Positions 1-6,723 of a stretch of DNA of 12,471 bases are shown piece by piece. The DNA lies in assembly GCA_024691045.1 (NCBI GenBank), contig JAILOC010000057.1:1-12471 (forward strand). Direction: 5' to 3'. A model generated the notes under the pieces. The model saw only the letters and a list, made by a program, of their open reading frames with translations, ran no database searches and was not told the DNA's origin. The translations under genes and the position numbers were made by a program. The stretch is from Lachnospiraceae bacterium. Its GTDB lineage: Bacteria > Bacillota_A > Clostridia > Lachnospirales > Lachnospiraceae. Each line of letters opens with the position of its first letter. The first letter of the stretch is position 1.

Positions 1-47
1 AGAACCGCATGCATACGATCAAGGCGATAATGGATGCAACTCTGTAA
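1..47 (+). CDS. 3' end of an unidentified upstream gene (partial)
   Basis: The frame starting at base 3 is open to two consecutive stops (TAA at 45-47 and TAA at 48-50). It reads as a 14-residue tail, NRMHTIKAIMDATL. The second TAA shares its last base with the birA ATG at 50, an arrangement typical of translationally coupled operon genes. I do not recognise the product from so short a tail. The reading is supported only by the absence of stops and by the tight spacing to birA, so it could be chance. Confidence 0.35.
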   Translation, partial: NRMHTIKAIMDATL

Positions 48-49
48 TA

Positions 50-1102
50 ATGAAAGCTAAGATATTGGAGCTCCTGCGCCGGAAAGGTGATTACGTATCC
101 GGCCAGGAGCTTTGTGAATTGAATAATGTTTCGCGAACCGCTGTCTGGAAGGCTATCAAGGCTCTGGAAAAGGAAGGCTATCACATCGAGGCCGTAAGAA
201 ACCGCGGCTACAGGCTGGTGGAGGATGAGGATTCTCCGGATGATGCCGATCCCGCTGATATCTTTTCAAAGAGTGAGATATCGAGCAGGCTTGACGAGGC
301 AGCAGGCGTAAAGGAAGTCGTCTTTTTGCCCTGCATAGATTCAACCAATTCGGAAGCGGCAAGGCGTGCGGAAAACTCGGACGGCGGAGTACTCGTTGTG
401 AGTGAGGAACAGACGGCCGGAAGAGGAAGACGCGGAAGAAGCTGGAATTCACCCGCGGGCTCGAATGTTTATTTTTCCCTTATGATAAAGCCGGACCTGT
501 CTACGGATGTCGCTCCGATGCTTACCCTTATCATGGCTCTTGCCGTGTGCAGGGGAATGGAGAAGGTGCTTACGGGTGAAGCCAAGAGTACTTCCGGCAG
601 AAAGGGCACATCAAGACCTGCGGATCTTCCCATGATCAAATGGCCGAACGATATTGTTTTTGGCGGAAAGAAATGCTGCGGCATGCTGACGGAGATGAGC
701 TGCGAGGAAGACCGCATAAGGTATGTTGTGATCGGTGTCGGCATCAATGTCAGGGAGCAGGATTTCCCCGAAGAGATAAAGGAGACCGCCGTTTCACTTG
801 AAGGTGCCTGCGGAAAGAAGCTAAAGAGGAGCATTCTGGTAGCGGAAGTCATGAATGAATTCGGACCGCTCTATGAAAGATTTCTTGAAGAGAGGGATCT
901 GAACTTCGCCAGGAAAGCATACTTTGACAGGCTTATAAATTCAGGCAGGAAGGTCAGGGTGCTCGATCCGAAAGGCGAATATGAAGGAATATGCAGGGGC
1001 ATCAGTGAAAAAGGCGAACTGCTTGTCGAGGTTGAAGACGGTAAATTAGTGAAGGTTAATTCCGGAGAGGTTTCCGTCAGAGGAGTGTACGGATATGTCT
1101 GA
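50..1102 (+). CDS. birA: Biotin--[acetyl-CoA-carboxylase] ligase / biotin operon repressor BirA
   Basis: This cytoplasmic enzyme makes biotinyl-5'-AMP and transfers biotin to a carrier-protein lysine; two-domain versions also repress biotin genes. Residues 1-57 form a winged helix-turn-helix with the recognition stretch VSRTAVWKAIKALEKEGY (27-44), so this is the bifunctional DNA-binding type. The catalytic domain shows DSTNSEA (97-103), the biotinyl-AMP loop GRGRRGR (124-130), KWPNDI (197-202) with downstream GGKKCCGML, and VIGVGINV (227-234). A small C-terminal domain follows from about residue 297. At 350 residues it is slightly longer than usual, owing to an acidic linker (58-75) and a Ser/Thr/Gly/Lys-rich insert (about 176-193) just before the KWPND motif. 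No strong ribosome binding site precedes the ATG, which fits coupling to the upstream frame. The 3' end overlaps the next gene by 8 bases. No biotin biosynthesis genes are visible here. Confidence 0.95.
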   Translation: MKAKILELLRRKGDYVSGQELCELNNVSRTAVWKAIKALEKEGYHIEAVRNRGYRLVEDEDSPDDADPADIFSKSEISSRLDEAAGVKEVVFLPCIDSTNSEAARRAENSDGGVLVVSEEQTAGRGRRGRSWNSPAGSNVYFSLMIKPDLSTDVAPMLTLIMALAVCRGMEKVLTGEAKSTSGRKGTSRPADLPMIKWPNDIVFGGKKCCGMLTEMSCEEDRIRYVVIGVGINVREQDFPEEIKETAVSLEGACGKKLKRSILVAEVMNEFGPLYERFLEERDLNFARKAYFDRLINSGRKVRVLDPKGEYEGICRGISEKGELLVEVEDGKLVKVNSGEVSVRGVYGYV

Positions 1103-1484
1103 AGAACTTGAAAACACAGTGATCGATGACGGCATGGATGGGGATCTTTATGTTCTGTGCGGTGCCAATTCATATGATAAGAAATATTATTACAATAAAA
1201 GATTTGAGAAGATCCCCGAATCCATTCAAAAGGATCTTCATATAATCTGCGTTCTCTTCACCGAAGAGGTGGGCGGGATCTTCACGATAGAATTCGACGA
1301 AGACGGCGAGATCATCTTAAGCAACAGACATGATGAGAGTGACATCGTTTACGATGAGATTTCCGCAGGACTTCTGATCGGACAGATAAGAAAGAACAGG
1401 GCTGAGCTTTTTGAATCGCTCAGGGCATATTACAGGGTGCTGATACTGGGCGAAGACGTGGATTCTGTTCTTTCGGAAGAGTGA
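1095..1484 (+). CDS. Small acidic protein of unknown function (DUF6145-like)
   Basis: A 129-residue acidic protein without signal peptide, membrane segment or recognisable catalytic motif, probably cytoplasmic. The core reads LCGANSYDKKYYYN (21-34), then a predicted beta-rich part (IICVLFTEEVGGIFTIEF, about 50-67) and a C-terminal helix ending in AYYRVLILG. From memory this resembles the DUF6145 family, small proteins common in Lachnospiraceae; I could not check that. It starts inside the end of birA (8-base overlap) with AGAGGAG at 1079-1085, 9 bases before the ATG, so co-translation with birA is likely. The function is unknown, and its place between birA and dusB says little beyond operon membership. 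A short tandem duplication covers its stop codon. Confidence 0.8.
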   Translation: MSEELENTVIDDGMDGDLYVLCGANSYDKKYYYNKRFEKIPESIQKDLHIICVLFTEEVGGIFTIEFDEDGEIILSNRHDESDIVYDEISAGLLIGQIRKNRAELFESLRAYYRVLILGEDVDSVLSEE

Positions 1485-1506
1485 TCTTTTTGAAGAGTGA
1501 TTTTCT
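1476..1506 (+). repeat. 16-bp imperfect tandem duplication across a stop codon
   Basis: GAAGAGTGAT occurs at 1476-1485 and again at 1492-1501, each followed by a T-rich stretch (CTTTTT, then TTTCT) and then GAAG. The first copy carries the last codons and the TGA stop (1482-1484) of the small acidic protein gene; the second lies just downstream. It looks like a small replication-slippage duplication and has no obvious function. Confidence 0.6.
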
Positions 1507-1562
1507 GAAGGCGGACCGGTGAAGTAAAGATGAATTTGTGAGAAGGATTTGCTGATCTGTGC

Positions 1563-2567
1563 GTGGCACGGATCATTGGTATTGAAGTTTTGAAGATCGG
1601 TAATGTTGAACTGAAAAATGATTATATCCTCGGCCCTATGGCAGGGGTTACCGATACGGCTTTTCGTATTGTATGCTCGGAGCTGGGTGCGGGACTTGTA
1701 TGTGCGGAGATGGTCAGTGCAAAGGCAATCTCTTATCACAACAAAAATACCGTATCGATGCTTGAGACCGCAGAAAGCGAACATCCCGTCAGCATGCAGC
1801 TGTTCGGATCGGAGCCGGATATTCTGGGTGAGGTTACGGCCGGCCTGCAGGATCATGATTTCGAGATCATTGATTTCAATATGGGCTGTCCGGTTCCCAA
1901 GGTTGCGGGAAACGGCGAGGGAAGCGCTCTTATGAAGGATCCCGCGCTTGCAGGAAGGATCCTCAGGGCGATGGTGGACAATTCACCGAAAAAGCCCGTC
2001 ACCGTCAAGATCAGGAAGGGCTGGGATGCGGAGCATATCAACGCGGTAGAGGTTGCAAGGATCGCGGAGGATGCGGGTGTGTCTGCAATAGCCGTTCACG
2101 CAAGAACCAGGACGCAGTATTATTCCGGCGAAGCGGACTGGGATATCATCAGACAGGTTAAGGAAGCCGTGAAGATACCCGTCATCGGAAACGGTGACGT
2201 TGTCGCACCTGAGGATGCACTCCGCATGAAAAGAGAGACCGGCTGCGACGGCGTCATGATAGCCAGGGCAACAAGAGGCAATCCCTGGATCTTCAGGCAG
2301 ATCTGTGACCTTGAAGCGGGAAGGGAAGTTTATATCCCGGATAATTCCGAGAAAAGACGCGTGGCGAGACTTCACGGAGAACTTCTCCTTAAATACAAGG
2401 GCGAATATACCGCGGTAAGGGAAATGAGAGCACACCTTGCATGGTATACCCACGGAATGCCCGGTGCTTCGAAACTCAGGGGGAGGGTGTCACAGATGCT
2501 TTCGATGGATGACCTCTTTTCTGCCATAGAAGAAATATTTCCGTTCACCCCTCGGAGTGTTCAATGA
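1563..2567 (+). CDS. dusB: tRNA-dihydrouridine synthase DusB
   Basis: An FMN- and NADPH-dependent cytoplasmic enzyme that reduces specific uridines in the tRNA D-loop to dihydrouridine. The protein is a TIM barrel followed by a helical tRNA-binding domain. Visible motifs, numbered from the GTG at 1563, are LGPMAGVTD (23-31), NMGCP with the catalytic Cys at 109, TVKIRKGW (147-154, flavin-contacting Lys), AVHARTRTQYYSG (177-189), VIGNGDV (207-213) and ARATRGNPWIF (234-244). The helical domain begins near residue 262. The start is uncertain. GTG 1563 has AGAAGGA (1541-1547) 15 bases upstream, which is long. TTG 1590 gives (M)KIGNVELKN, matching the usual N terminus of the family, but has almost no Shine-Dalgarno sequence. 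The 3' end shares ATGA (2564-2567) with the glycosyltransferase gene, implying coupled translation. Confidence 0.93.
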   Translation: MARIIGIEVLKIGNVELKNDYILGPMAGVTDTAFRIVCSELGAGLVCAEMVSAKAISYHNKNTVSMLETAESEHPVSMQLFGSEPDILGEVTAGLQDHDFEIIDFNMGCPVPKVAGNGEGSALMKDPALAGRILRAMVDNSPKKPVTVKIRKGWDAEHINAVEVARIAEDAGVSAIAVHARTRTQYYSGEADWDIIRQVKEAVKIPVIGNGDVVAPEDALRMKRETGCDGVMIARATRGNPWIFRQICDLEAGREVYIPDNSEKRRVARLHGELLLKYKGEYTAVREMRAHLAWYTHGMPGASKLRGRVSQMLSMDDLFSAIEEIFPFTPRSVQ

Positions 2568-3751
2568 AGGTATTATTCTACAGATACAACAGCATATGCG
2601 AGCCTGATTTCATCTCGGCATTTAAGAAGACCGGACTCGAGGTTGCGGAGATCACCGAGGAAATGAAAAGGAAGGATATCCCTGCGGAGGAAAGGGCAAG
2701 GATCCTTCTTGAGGGCATTGCCGAGCATCGCCCTCTTTTCGTTTTTTCTATAGATTATTTTCCGTTCATCTCGATCGTGTGCGAAAGAGCCGGCGTGATC
2801 TATGCGGCGCTTTCCGTAGATTGTCCCGTTGCGGAAATATATGACCCTGCGGTCAGGAAGAGCTGCAACAGACTTTTTCTTTTTGATATAAATCAGTATA
2901 AGAGCGTGGCGGATGAAAATCCCGGGAATATCAGATATATGCCGCTCGGGGCTGCAGTCGAAAGATTTGATGCGCTGCCGTTCCCCGAGATGTACGAATA
3001 TCCCGTGAGTTTCATAGGCTCTCTTTACAATGAAAAGGACAGATACGGTGCACTGAAAAAAAGCGGTGCCCTCAGCGCAGGTGCTTCATCCCATATGGAT
3101 GAGCTCATAGAAGCACAAAAAATCCTTCCCGGACTTGATATTGTTGAAGACGGGATAACATCCGGAGATATTGCGGCGTTAAAGGCTACAGATCCTTCTT
3201 TTTACACCGCACATGATGCGGTGTGTGACCTGGACAGATATGTTGCGGTAAATAATTATCTGGGAAACCACCTGACATTCCTTGACCGTGTGAGAGTCCT
3301 GAACATGCTTGCGGAAAGACTTCCCGAAGGAAGCGTCCATCTTTTCACAAGGTCCGATACTTCCCTTCTTGATAAAAGGGTTGTGATCCACGGCGGTGTT
3401 GAAACCCTTAAGGAGATGCCGGATGTCATCAGAAAGTCCTGCATCAATCTGAATCTTACATCGCGCACGATCACTGACGGACTCCCCCAGAGGGTGTGGG
3501 ATATTCTCGGGTGCGCATCCTTTGTTCTGACGGATAAGGTGTCTGCTCTTGACGGTGTTCTGGATGCTCCTTCGATGCTGGATGTATTTGCATCCTGCGA
3601 AGAGCTTGCGGAAAAGTGTGCATATTATCTTGAGAATCCGGAGATAAGGGAGAATGCAGCGGCTGAAGGCTACAAAACTGTGGCGGCTTCACATACGGTG
3701 CTTATGAGGTCGCTTGAGATAGTTAAGACGGTTCTTGCCGGGAAACTCTGA
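2564..3751 (+). CDS. DUF3880 / CgeB-like glycosyltransferase
   Basis: A 395-residue soluble protein that I read as a two-domain GT-B glycosyltransferase. The N-terminal part (MKVLFYRYNSICEP, then residues to about 135, with FVFSIDYFPFIS at 59-70) resembles DUF3880. The C-terminal part resembles the Glyco_trans_1_2/CgeB domain, with INLNLTSRTITDGLPQRVWD (294-313) and DILGCASFVLTD (313-324), the region that contacts the nucleotide sugar in this fold. No membrane segment is seen. Donor and acceptor cannot be read from sequence. It shares ATGA with dusB and has GGAG at 2554-2557, 6 bases before its ATG, so it is the last gene of the birA operon. In Clostridia such proteins often accompany surface-polysaccharide or flagellar genes, which fits the genes downstream, but a flagellin target is only a guess. 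The family call is firm; the substrate is unknown. Confidence 0.82.
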   Translation: MKVLFYRYNSICEPDFISAFKKTGLEVAEITEEMKRKDIPAEERARILLEGIAEHRPLFVFSIDYFPFISIVCERAGVIYAALSVDCPVAEIYDPAVRKSCNRLFLFDINQYKSVADENPGNIRYMPLGAAVERFDALPFPEMYEYPVSFIGSLYNEKDRYGALKKSGALSAGASSHMDELIEAQKILPGLDIVEDGITSGDIAALKATDPSFYTAHDAVCDLDRYVAVNNYLGNHLTFLDRVRVLNMLAERLPEGSVHLFTRSDTSLLDKRVVIHGGVETLKEMPDVIRKSCINLNLTSRTITDGLPQRVWDILGCASFVLTDKVSALDGVLDAPSMLDVFASCEELAEKCAYYLENPEIRENAAAEGYKTVAASHTVLMRSLEIVKTVLAGKL

Positions 3752-3831
3752 TAACGGACCGGCGAGCCGGAAAATGCCTTGTTTTAATGAATTCTTAAGC
3801 CACTAAAGGTGCTAAAAAACTGAAAATGTAG

Positions 3832-3837
3832 TATAAT
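3832..3837 (+). promoter_or_regulatory. Sigma-A -10 box upstream of the algI-type gene
   Basis: A perfect TATAAT lies at 3832-3837. Seventeen bases further upstream is GTGCTA (3809-3814), only a weak -35 match (3 of 6 to TTGACA). Predicted transcription start is near 3844, giving a leader of about 56 bases before the ATG at 3900. The box directly abuts the terminator stem below. The -10 call is good; promoter strength is uncertain. Confidence 0.5.
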
Positions 3838-3874
3838 AAACTGTCTGTGTATGTTTATCTGCAGGCAGTTTTTT
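3838..3874 (+). terminator. Intrinsic terminator of the birA-dusB-glycosyltransferase operon
   Basis: The left arm AAACTGTCTG (3838-3847) pairs with CAGGCAGTTT (3862-3871) over 10 bp with one G-U pair, around a 14-base loop. Six T follow or overlap the end of the right arm (3869-3874). It lies 86 bases past the glycosyltransferase stop. The stem is only moderately GC-rich and the loop is large, so termination may be incomplete. Confidence 0.65.
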
Positions 3875-3899
3875 CAAACCTTTTTGACATTGGTGAAAT

Positions 3900-5294
3900 A
3901 TGCTTTTCAGCTCACTTATTTTTATAATGGTCTTCCTGCCGGTTGTCTTCATCGGCAGCAGGATTCTTCATAAAAACAGATATGTAAACGTATTTCTGCT
4001 CCTTGCCAGTCTGTTCTTTTATGCCTGGGGGGAGCCGGTGTATGTTCTTTTGATGCTTGCATCCATCATCGTCAATTACTTCGCGGGTCTGTTGATGGAT
4101 AAAAAGAGAGACCGTGCGAAGCTCATCCTTGTTCTCGATACAGTATTTAATCTCGGACTTCTCGGATTTTTCAAATATGCATCCTTCGGAAGCGTAGTGC
4201 TTGTGAACTATTTTCATGTTCCGATGACACCGCTGTCGGTTTCGCTTCCGATAGGTATTTCATTTTTCACATTCCAGATAATGTCCTACAGCATCGATCT
4301 GTACAGGGGCAAGTTCCCCGTTCAGAAGAACATCATCAATCTGGCTCTTTACATTTCGTTCTTCCCTCAGCTGATCGCGGGTCCCATTGTCAGATACGAG
4401 GATATCAACGATCAGCTTGAAAACCGCGTTGTGACCATCGAAAAGTCGGTTGCCGGTATCGAGAGGTTCATCATAGGCCTCGGAAAAAAGGTCATCATCG
4501 CAAATACCGTTGCCGAGGCTGCGGACAGGATCTACGCATACGATCCTTCGCGCATGGCTGCGTCTACAGTCTGGGTTGCATCCATTCTTTATACGCTCCA
4601 GATCTATTACGATTTCTCGGGTTATTCGGATATGGCGATAGGACTTGGCAAAATGTTCGGCTTCGAATTCCTCGAAAACTTCAATTATCCCTACATGTCA
4701 AAGTCTGTCTCCGAATTCTGGAGAAGATGGCATATATCCCTGGGAACCTGGTTCAGGGAATATCTCTACATTCCCCTGGGCGGAAACCGCAAGGGAAAGG
4801 TAAGAAGCTATGTGAACCTGATGATTGTGTTCTTCCTTACCGGCTTCTGGCACGGCGCGGGCTTTACCTTCATCTTCTGGGGCATATATCACGGATTATT
4901 CCGTGTGATAGAAAGACTGGGCTTTTCGAAGGTGCTTGAAAAGTGCAGGCCGCTTGCCTGGATCTACACCTTCTTCGTTGTGAACCTCGGATGGGTATTC
5001 TTCCGCGTAGGCGGACTGAGGAATGCTTTCGTCATCGTATCGAGGATGTTCACTCCGGGACTTACGAAGTATTATTCGCTCGGTGAGATGATGTCACACA
5101 GGTGCATGATAATCGCAGTGCTGGGAATCCTCGGAGCCGGACTCATCCAGCTGATCCCCGCGAAGGTTCCCGCCGTAAGGAAGATCGTTTCAAATCCCGT
5201 GGCAAGGTACATCTGGTGTGCATTCGTATTCGGAGTGTGCATCATGCTCCTTGCAAGCAATACATACAATCCGTTTATTTATTTCAGGTTCTGA
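3900..5294 (+). CDS. AlgI/PatA-type MBOAT membrane O-acyltransferase
   Basis: A 464-residue multi-pass membrane protein of the MBOAT family, which passes acyl (usually acetyl) groups across the membrane for attachment to extracytoplasmic polysaccharides. The N terminus MLFSSLIFIMVFLPVV is typical of AlgI-like proteins. Diagnostic motifs are SLPIGISFFTFQ (115-126), SFFPQLIAGPIVRY (153-166), YYDFSGYSDMAIG (236-248), SEFWRRWHISLGTWFREYLY (271-290), IPLGGNRKG (291-299) and GFWHGAGFTFIFWG (315-328), which holds the invariant active-site His at 318. Length is normal for the family. The gene has a weak GGTGA (3892-3896) ribosome binding site and probably its own promoter at 3832-3837. Its stop codon sits inside a large inverted repeat. 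The AlgJ-like gene 98 bases downstream is the expected partner. The acceptor (exopolysaccharide, wall polymer or other glycan) is not evident. Confidence 0.92.
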   Translation: MLFSSLIFIMVFLPVVFIGSRILHKNRYVNVFLLLASLFFYAWGEPVYVLLMLASIIVNYFAGLLMDKKRDRAKLILVLDTVFNLGLLGFFKYASFGSVVLVNYFHVPMTPLSVSLPIGISFFTFQIMSYSIDLYRGKFPVQKNIINLALYISFFPQLIAGPIVRYEDINDQLENRVVTIEKSVAGIERFIIGLGKKVIIANTVAEAADRIYAYDPSRMAASTVWVASILYTLQIYYDFSGYSDMAIGLGKMFGFEFLENFNYPYMSKSVSEFWRRWHISLGTWFREYLYIPLGGNRKGKVRSYVNLMIVFFLTGFWHGAGFTFIFWGIYHGLFRVIERLGFSKVLEKCRPLAWIYTFFVVNLGWVFFRVGGLRNAFVIVSRMFTPGLTKYYSLGEMMSHRCMIIAVLGILGAGLIQLIPAKVPAVRKIVSNPVARYIWCAFVFGVCIMLLASNTYNPFIYFRF

Positions 5295-5375
5295 GAAACA
5301 GGGGGACGGTTCCCTTTGTTTTACAGCTGAAATGAACCACCCGGAAACAGCATAAGCCGTACCGCTGTTTCTCAG
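5291..5375. repeat. 85-base imperfect inverted repeat, RAYT/REP-like, at the algI stop codon
   Basis: The left arm (5291-5309, CTGAGAAACAGGGGGACGG) and right arm (5357-5375, CCGTACCGCTGTTTCTCAG) are complementary at 17 of 19 positions, including an 11-bp perfect outer part. The 47-base interior contains a second GAAACAG (5344-5350) that could pair with the same CTGTTTC (5365-5371), so two structures are mutually exclusive. The algI stop codon (5292-5294) is inside the left arm. The left end, with GGGGGACGGTTCCCTTTGTT, resembles repeats that I associate with REP/RAYT (Y1 transposase) elements; this is recalled, not searched. No T-run follows, so it is not a classical terminator. Confidence 0.65.
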
Positions 5376-5392
5376 CCCATGGCAGATATTAA

Positions 5393-6535
5393 ATGAAGAA
5401 TGAGAACAACAGGAAACTGAATATCAGGCTTGTCTTCGTGCATATATCCTTCTGGGGATTCATCATCGGATTCCCCATCCTTTATATGCTCATCGGAGCT
5501 AAGATAGATACCGTTAATTTCGAGAACAGGAATCTTGCCGAAAAGCCTGAGCTTACTGCGGAGAACATCAGTGATTTCCCTTTGGAATATGAGGCCTACT
5601 ATAATGACAACTTCCCCTTCAGGAGCAAGCTCATAACCCTCAACAGCAGGATCTCTTATCAGCTGCTCGGTGAGGGAAGCGGTGCCACGATAGTCGGTAA
5701 GGACGGATGGCTCTTCTACAATGCCGAGAATATCGGAAACGGGATCAGCATCGGTCAGTACAAGGGTATTGAGAAATTTACGGATGAGGAATTAAGACAG
5801 GCCGCGGGGAGCCTAGAAGCCACCCAAAAATGGTGCGAGGAGCACGGCTGTGAATTTGTTCTTTTCATAGCTCCCAATAAAGAGAGAGTATACGGCGAGT
5901 ATATGCCGGATGAATACGGGACATACAGACAGGGTGATACCTGCAATACCGACCAGCTTGTGGATTATCTCAGGCAAAATACCGATATCAGAGTTGTCTG
6001 GGCATATGAGGACATGCTCGAGTACAAGGAAGGGCATCCCGACGACCCCATGTATTACCATCTCGATACTCACTGGAATTATCTCGGAGGCTATATCGGT
6101 TCAAGGGCGCTCCTCAGGGAACTGGGAATCGAGATCCCTTCCGCCGATGAAAAGAATCCCGAGAGAGTCGAAAGATATCAGACCTGGGGCGACCTGACCA
6201 ATCTGATGAATCTCGGAGCGAGCGATCTGTTTAACGATACGGACTATGTGTTCCCGGGATATCCCGCGCCCGGAATGCAGATAATCTCGGACGATGTGAA
6301 CGGTATCGTGGGATATACGGCACCCGGAAGGGACAGCCGGAATGTTGTGATCTACAGGGATTCATTCTGCAATATCATGAGATATTTCCTGGGCGAACAT
6401 TTTAACACCATCCGGATGATCCCCAAGGAATACTGGGATCCGTCGGTTTTGGAGGAGAATACCCCGGATGTGCTGGTAATAGAGCTCACCGAACGCTTCG
6501 TAGATATACTTGTGAATGAGCACATCCAGCCATAA
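5393..6535 (+). CDS. AlgJ/AlgX-like SGNH-type O-acetyltransferase partner, membrane-anchored
   Basis: A 380-residue protein with a positively charged N terminus and one membrane segment (about 13-35), then an extracytoplasmic domain. The domain matches the ALGX/ALGJ SGNH-hydrolase-like family: VGKDGWLFYN (101-110), VLFIAPNKERVYGEYMP (156-172), the catalytic YHLDTHWN (222-229, Asp 225 and His 227), and RDSF (322-325) offering the likely nucleophile Ser 324. In AlgI/AlgJ, PatA/PatB and DltB/DltD pairs, the MBOAT protein exports the acyl group and the SGNH partner helps transfer it to a glycan; the same division of labour is inferred here. It follows the MBOAT gene by 98 bases, separated only by the inverted repeat. 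No good ribosome binding site precedes ATG 5393. A five-codon frame (ATG 5379 to TGA 5394-5396) overlaps the start and could aid reinitiation. The catalytic serine sits in RDSF rather than GDSF. Confidence 0.85.
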   Translation: MKNENNRKLNIRLVFVHISFWGFIIGFPILYMLIGAKIDTVNFENRNLAEKPELTAENISDFPLEYEAYYNDNFPFRSKLITLNSRISYQLLGEGSGATIVGKDGWLFYNAENIGNGISIGQYKGIEKFTDEELRQAAGSLEATQKWCEEHGCEFVLFIAPNKERVYGEYMPDEYGTYRQGDTCNTDQLVDYLRQNTDIRVVWAYEDMLEYKEGHPDDPMYYHLDTHWNYLGGYIGSRALLRELGIEIPSADEKNPERVERYQTWGDLTNLMNLGASDLFNDTDYVFPGYPAPGMQIISDDVNGIVGYTAPGRDSRNVVIYRDSFCNIMRYFLGEHFNTIRMIPKEYWDPSVLEENTPDVLVIELTERFVDILVNEHIQP

Positions 6536-6578
6536 CAAGTGATATTTAAATATTTTTACATTTTTTTGGAAAAAAGGG

Positions 6579-6606
6579 TTATTTTTCGGTAAAGGAATGC
6601 CGATGT
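6579..6606 (+). promoter_or_regulatory. Sigma-28-like promoter of the flaG-fliD-fliS operon
   Basis: CCGATGT (6600-6606) differs by one base from the sigma-28 -10 consensus CCGATAT and is followed by AATG, exactly as in the flagellin promoter of this window. Upstream, GGG plus TTAT (6576-6582) sits where GGG plus TAAA sits in the flagellin promoter, with a 17-base spacer instead of 16. The -35 is therefore poor (TTAT for TAAA). A predicted start near 6614 gives a leader of about 115 bases. Confidence 0.5.
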
Positions 6607-6657
6607 AATGTTCAGAAAAGTATCTTCAGCATTATTTTGTGTGCCGGAGAATAAAAC

Positions 6658-6723
6658 ATGACAAATGAAACCATAAACCCTAAGGATGGAACGGAAAACA
6701 TCCGACATATCACACGGAGGTGA
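6658..6723 (+). CDS. Short leader open frame (21 codons) ending in the flaG ribosome binding site
   Basis: The frame ATG 6658 to TGA 6721-6723 encodes 21 residues (begins MTNETINPKDG, ends IRHITRR). It has a good ribosome binding site, GGAG at 6646-6649, 8 bases before the ATG. Its stop lies inside the GGAGGTGATC sequence (6716-6725) that serves flaG, 6 bases before the flaG ATG. A ribosome finishing this frame would stand on the flaG start region, so coupling or attenuation is plausible. The peptide is hydrophilic and basic at the end and matches nothing I know. It may be a regulatory leader peptide, an unannotated small protein, or chance. Confidence 0.4.
   Translation: MTNETINPKDGTENIRHITRR

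Noticed and set aside
1317..1856. 179-codon - strand frame across the DUF6145-like/dusB junction
   Set aside because: It has no motif, lies antisense to two better-supported genes, and its composition looks like a complement frame.
3759..3770. CCGG-CGAG-CCGG mini-hairpin after the glycosyltransferase gene as a terminator
   Set aside because: It has only a 4-bp stem and no adjacent T-run. The structure at 3838-3874 is a much better terminator.
3884..3928. Perfect TTGACA at 3884-3889 and TATAAT at 3923-3928 as a promoter pair
   Set aside because: The boxes are 33 bases apart, far from the 16-18 needed, and the second lies inside the algI coding region. Probably chance.
5379..5396. Five-codon frame overlapping the AlgJ-like start codon as a separate gene
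   Set aside because: It is too short and lacks a ribosome binding site. Kept only as a possible reinitiation aid in the note on that gene.
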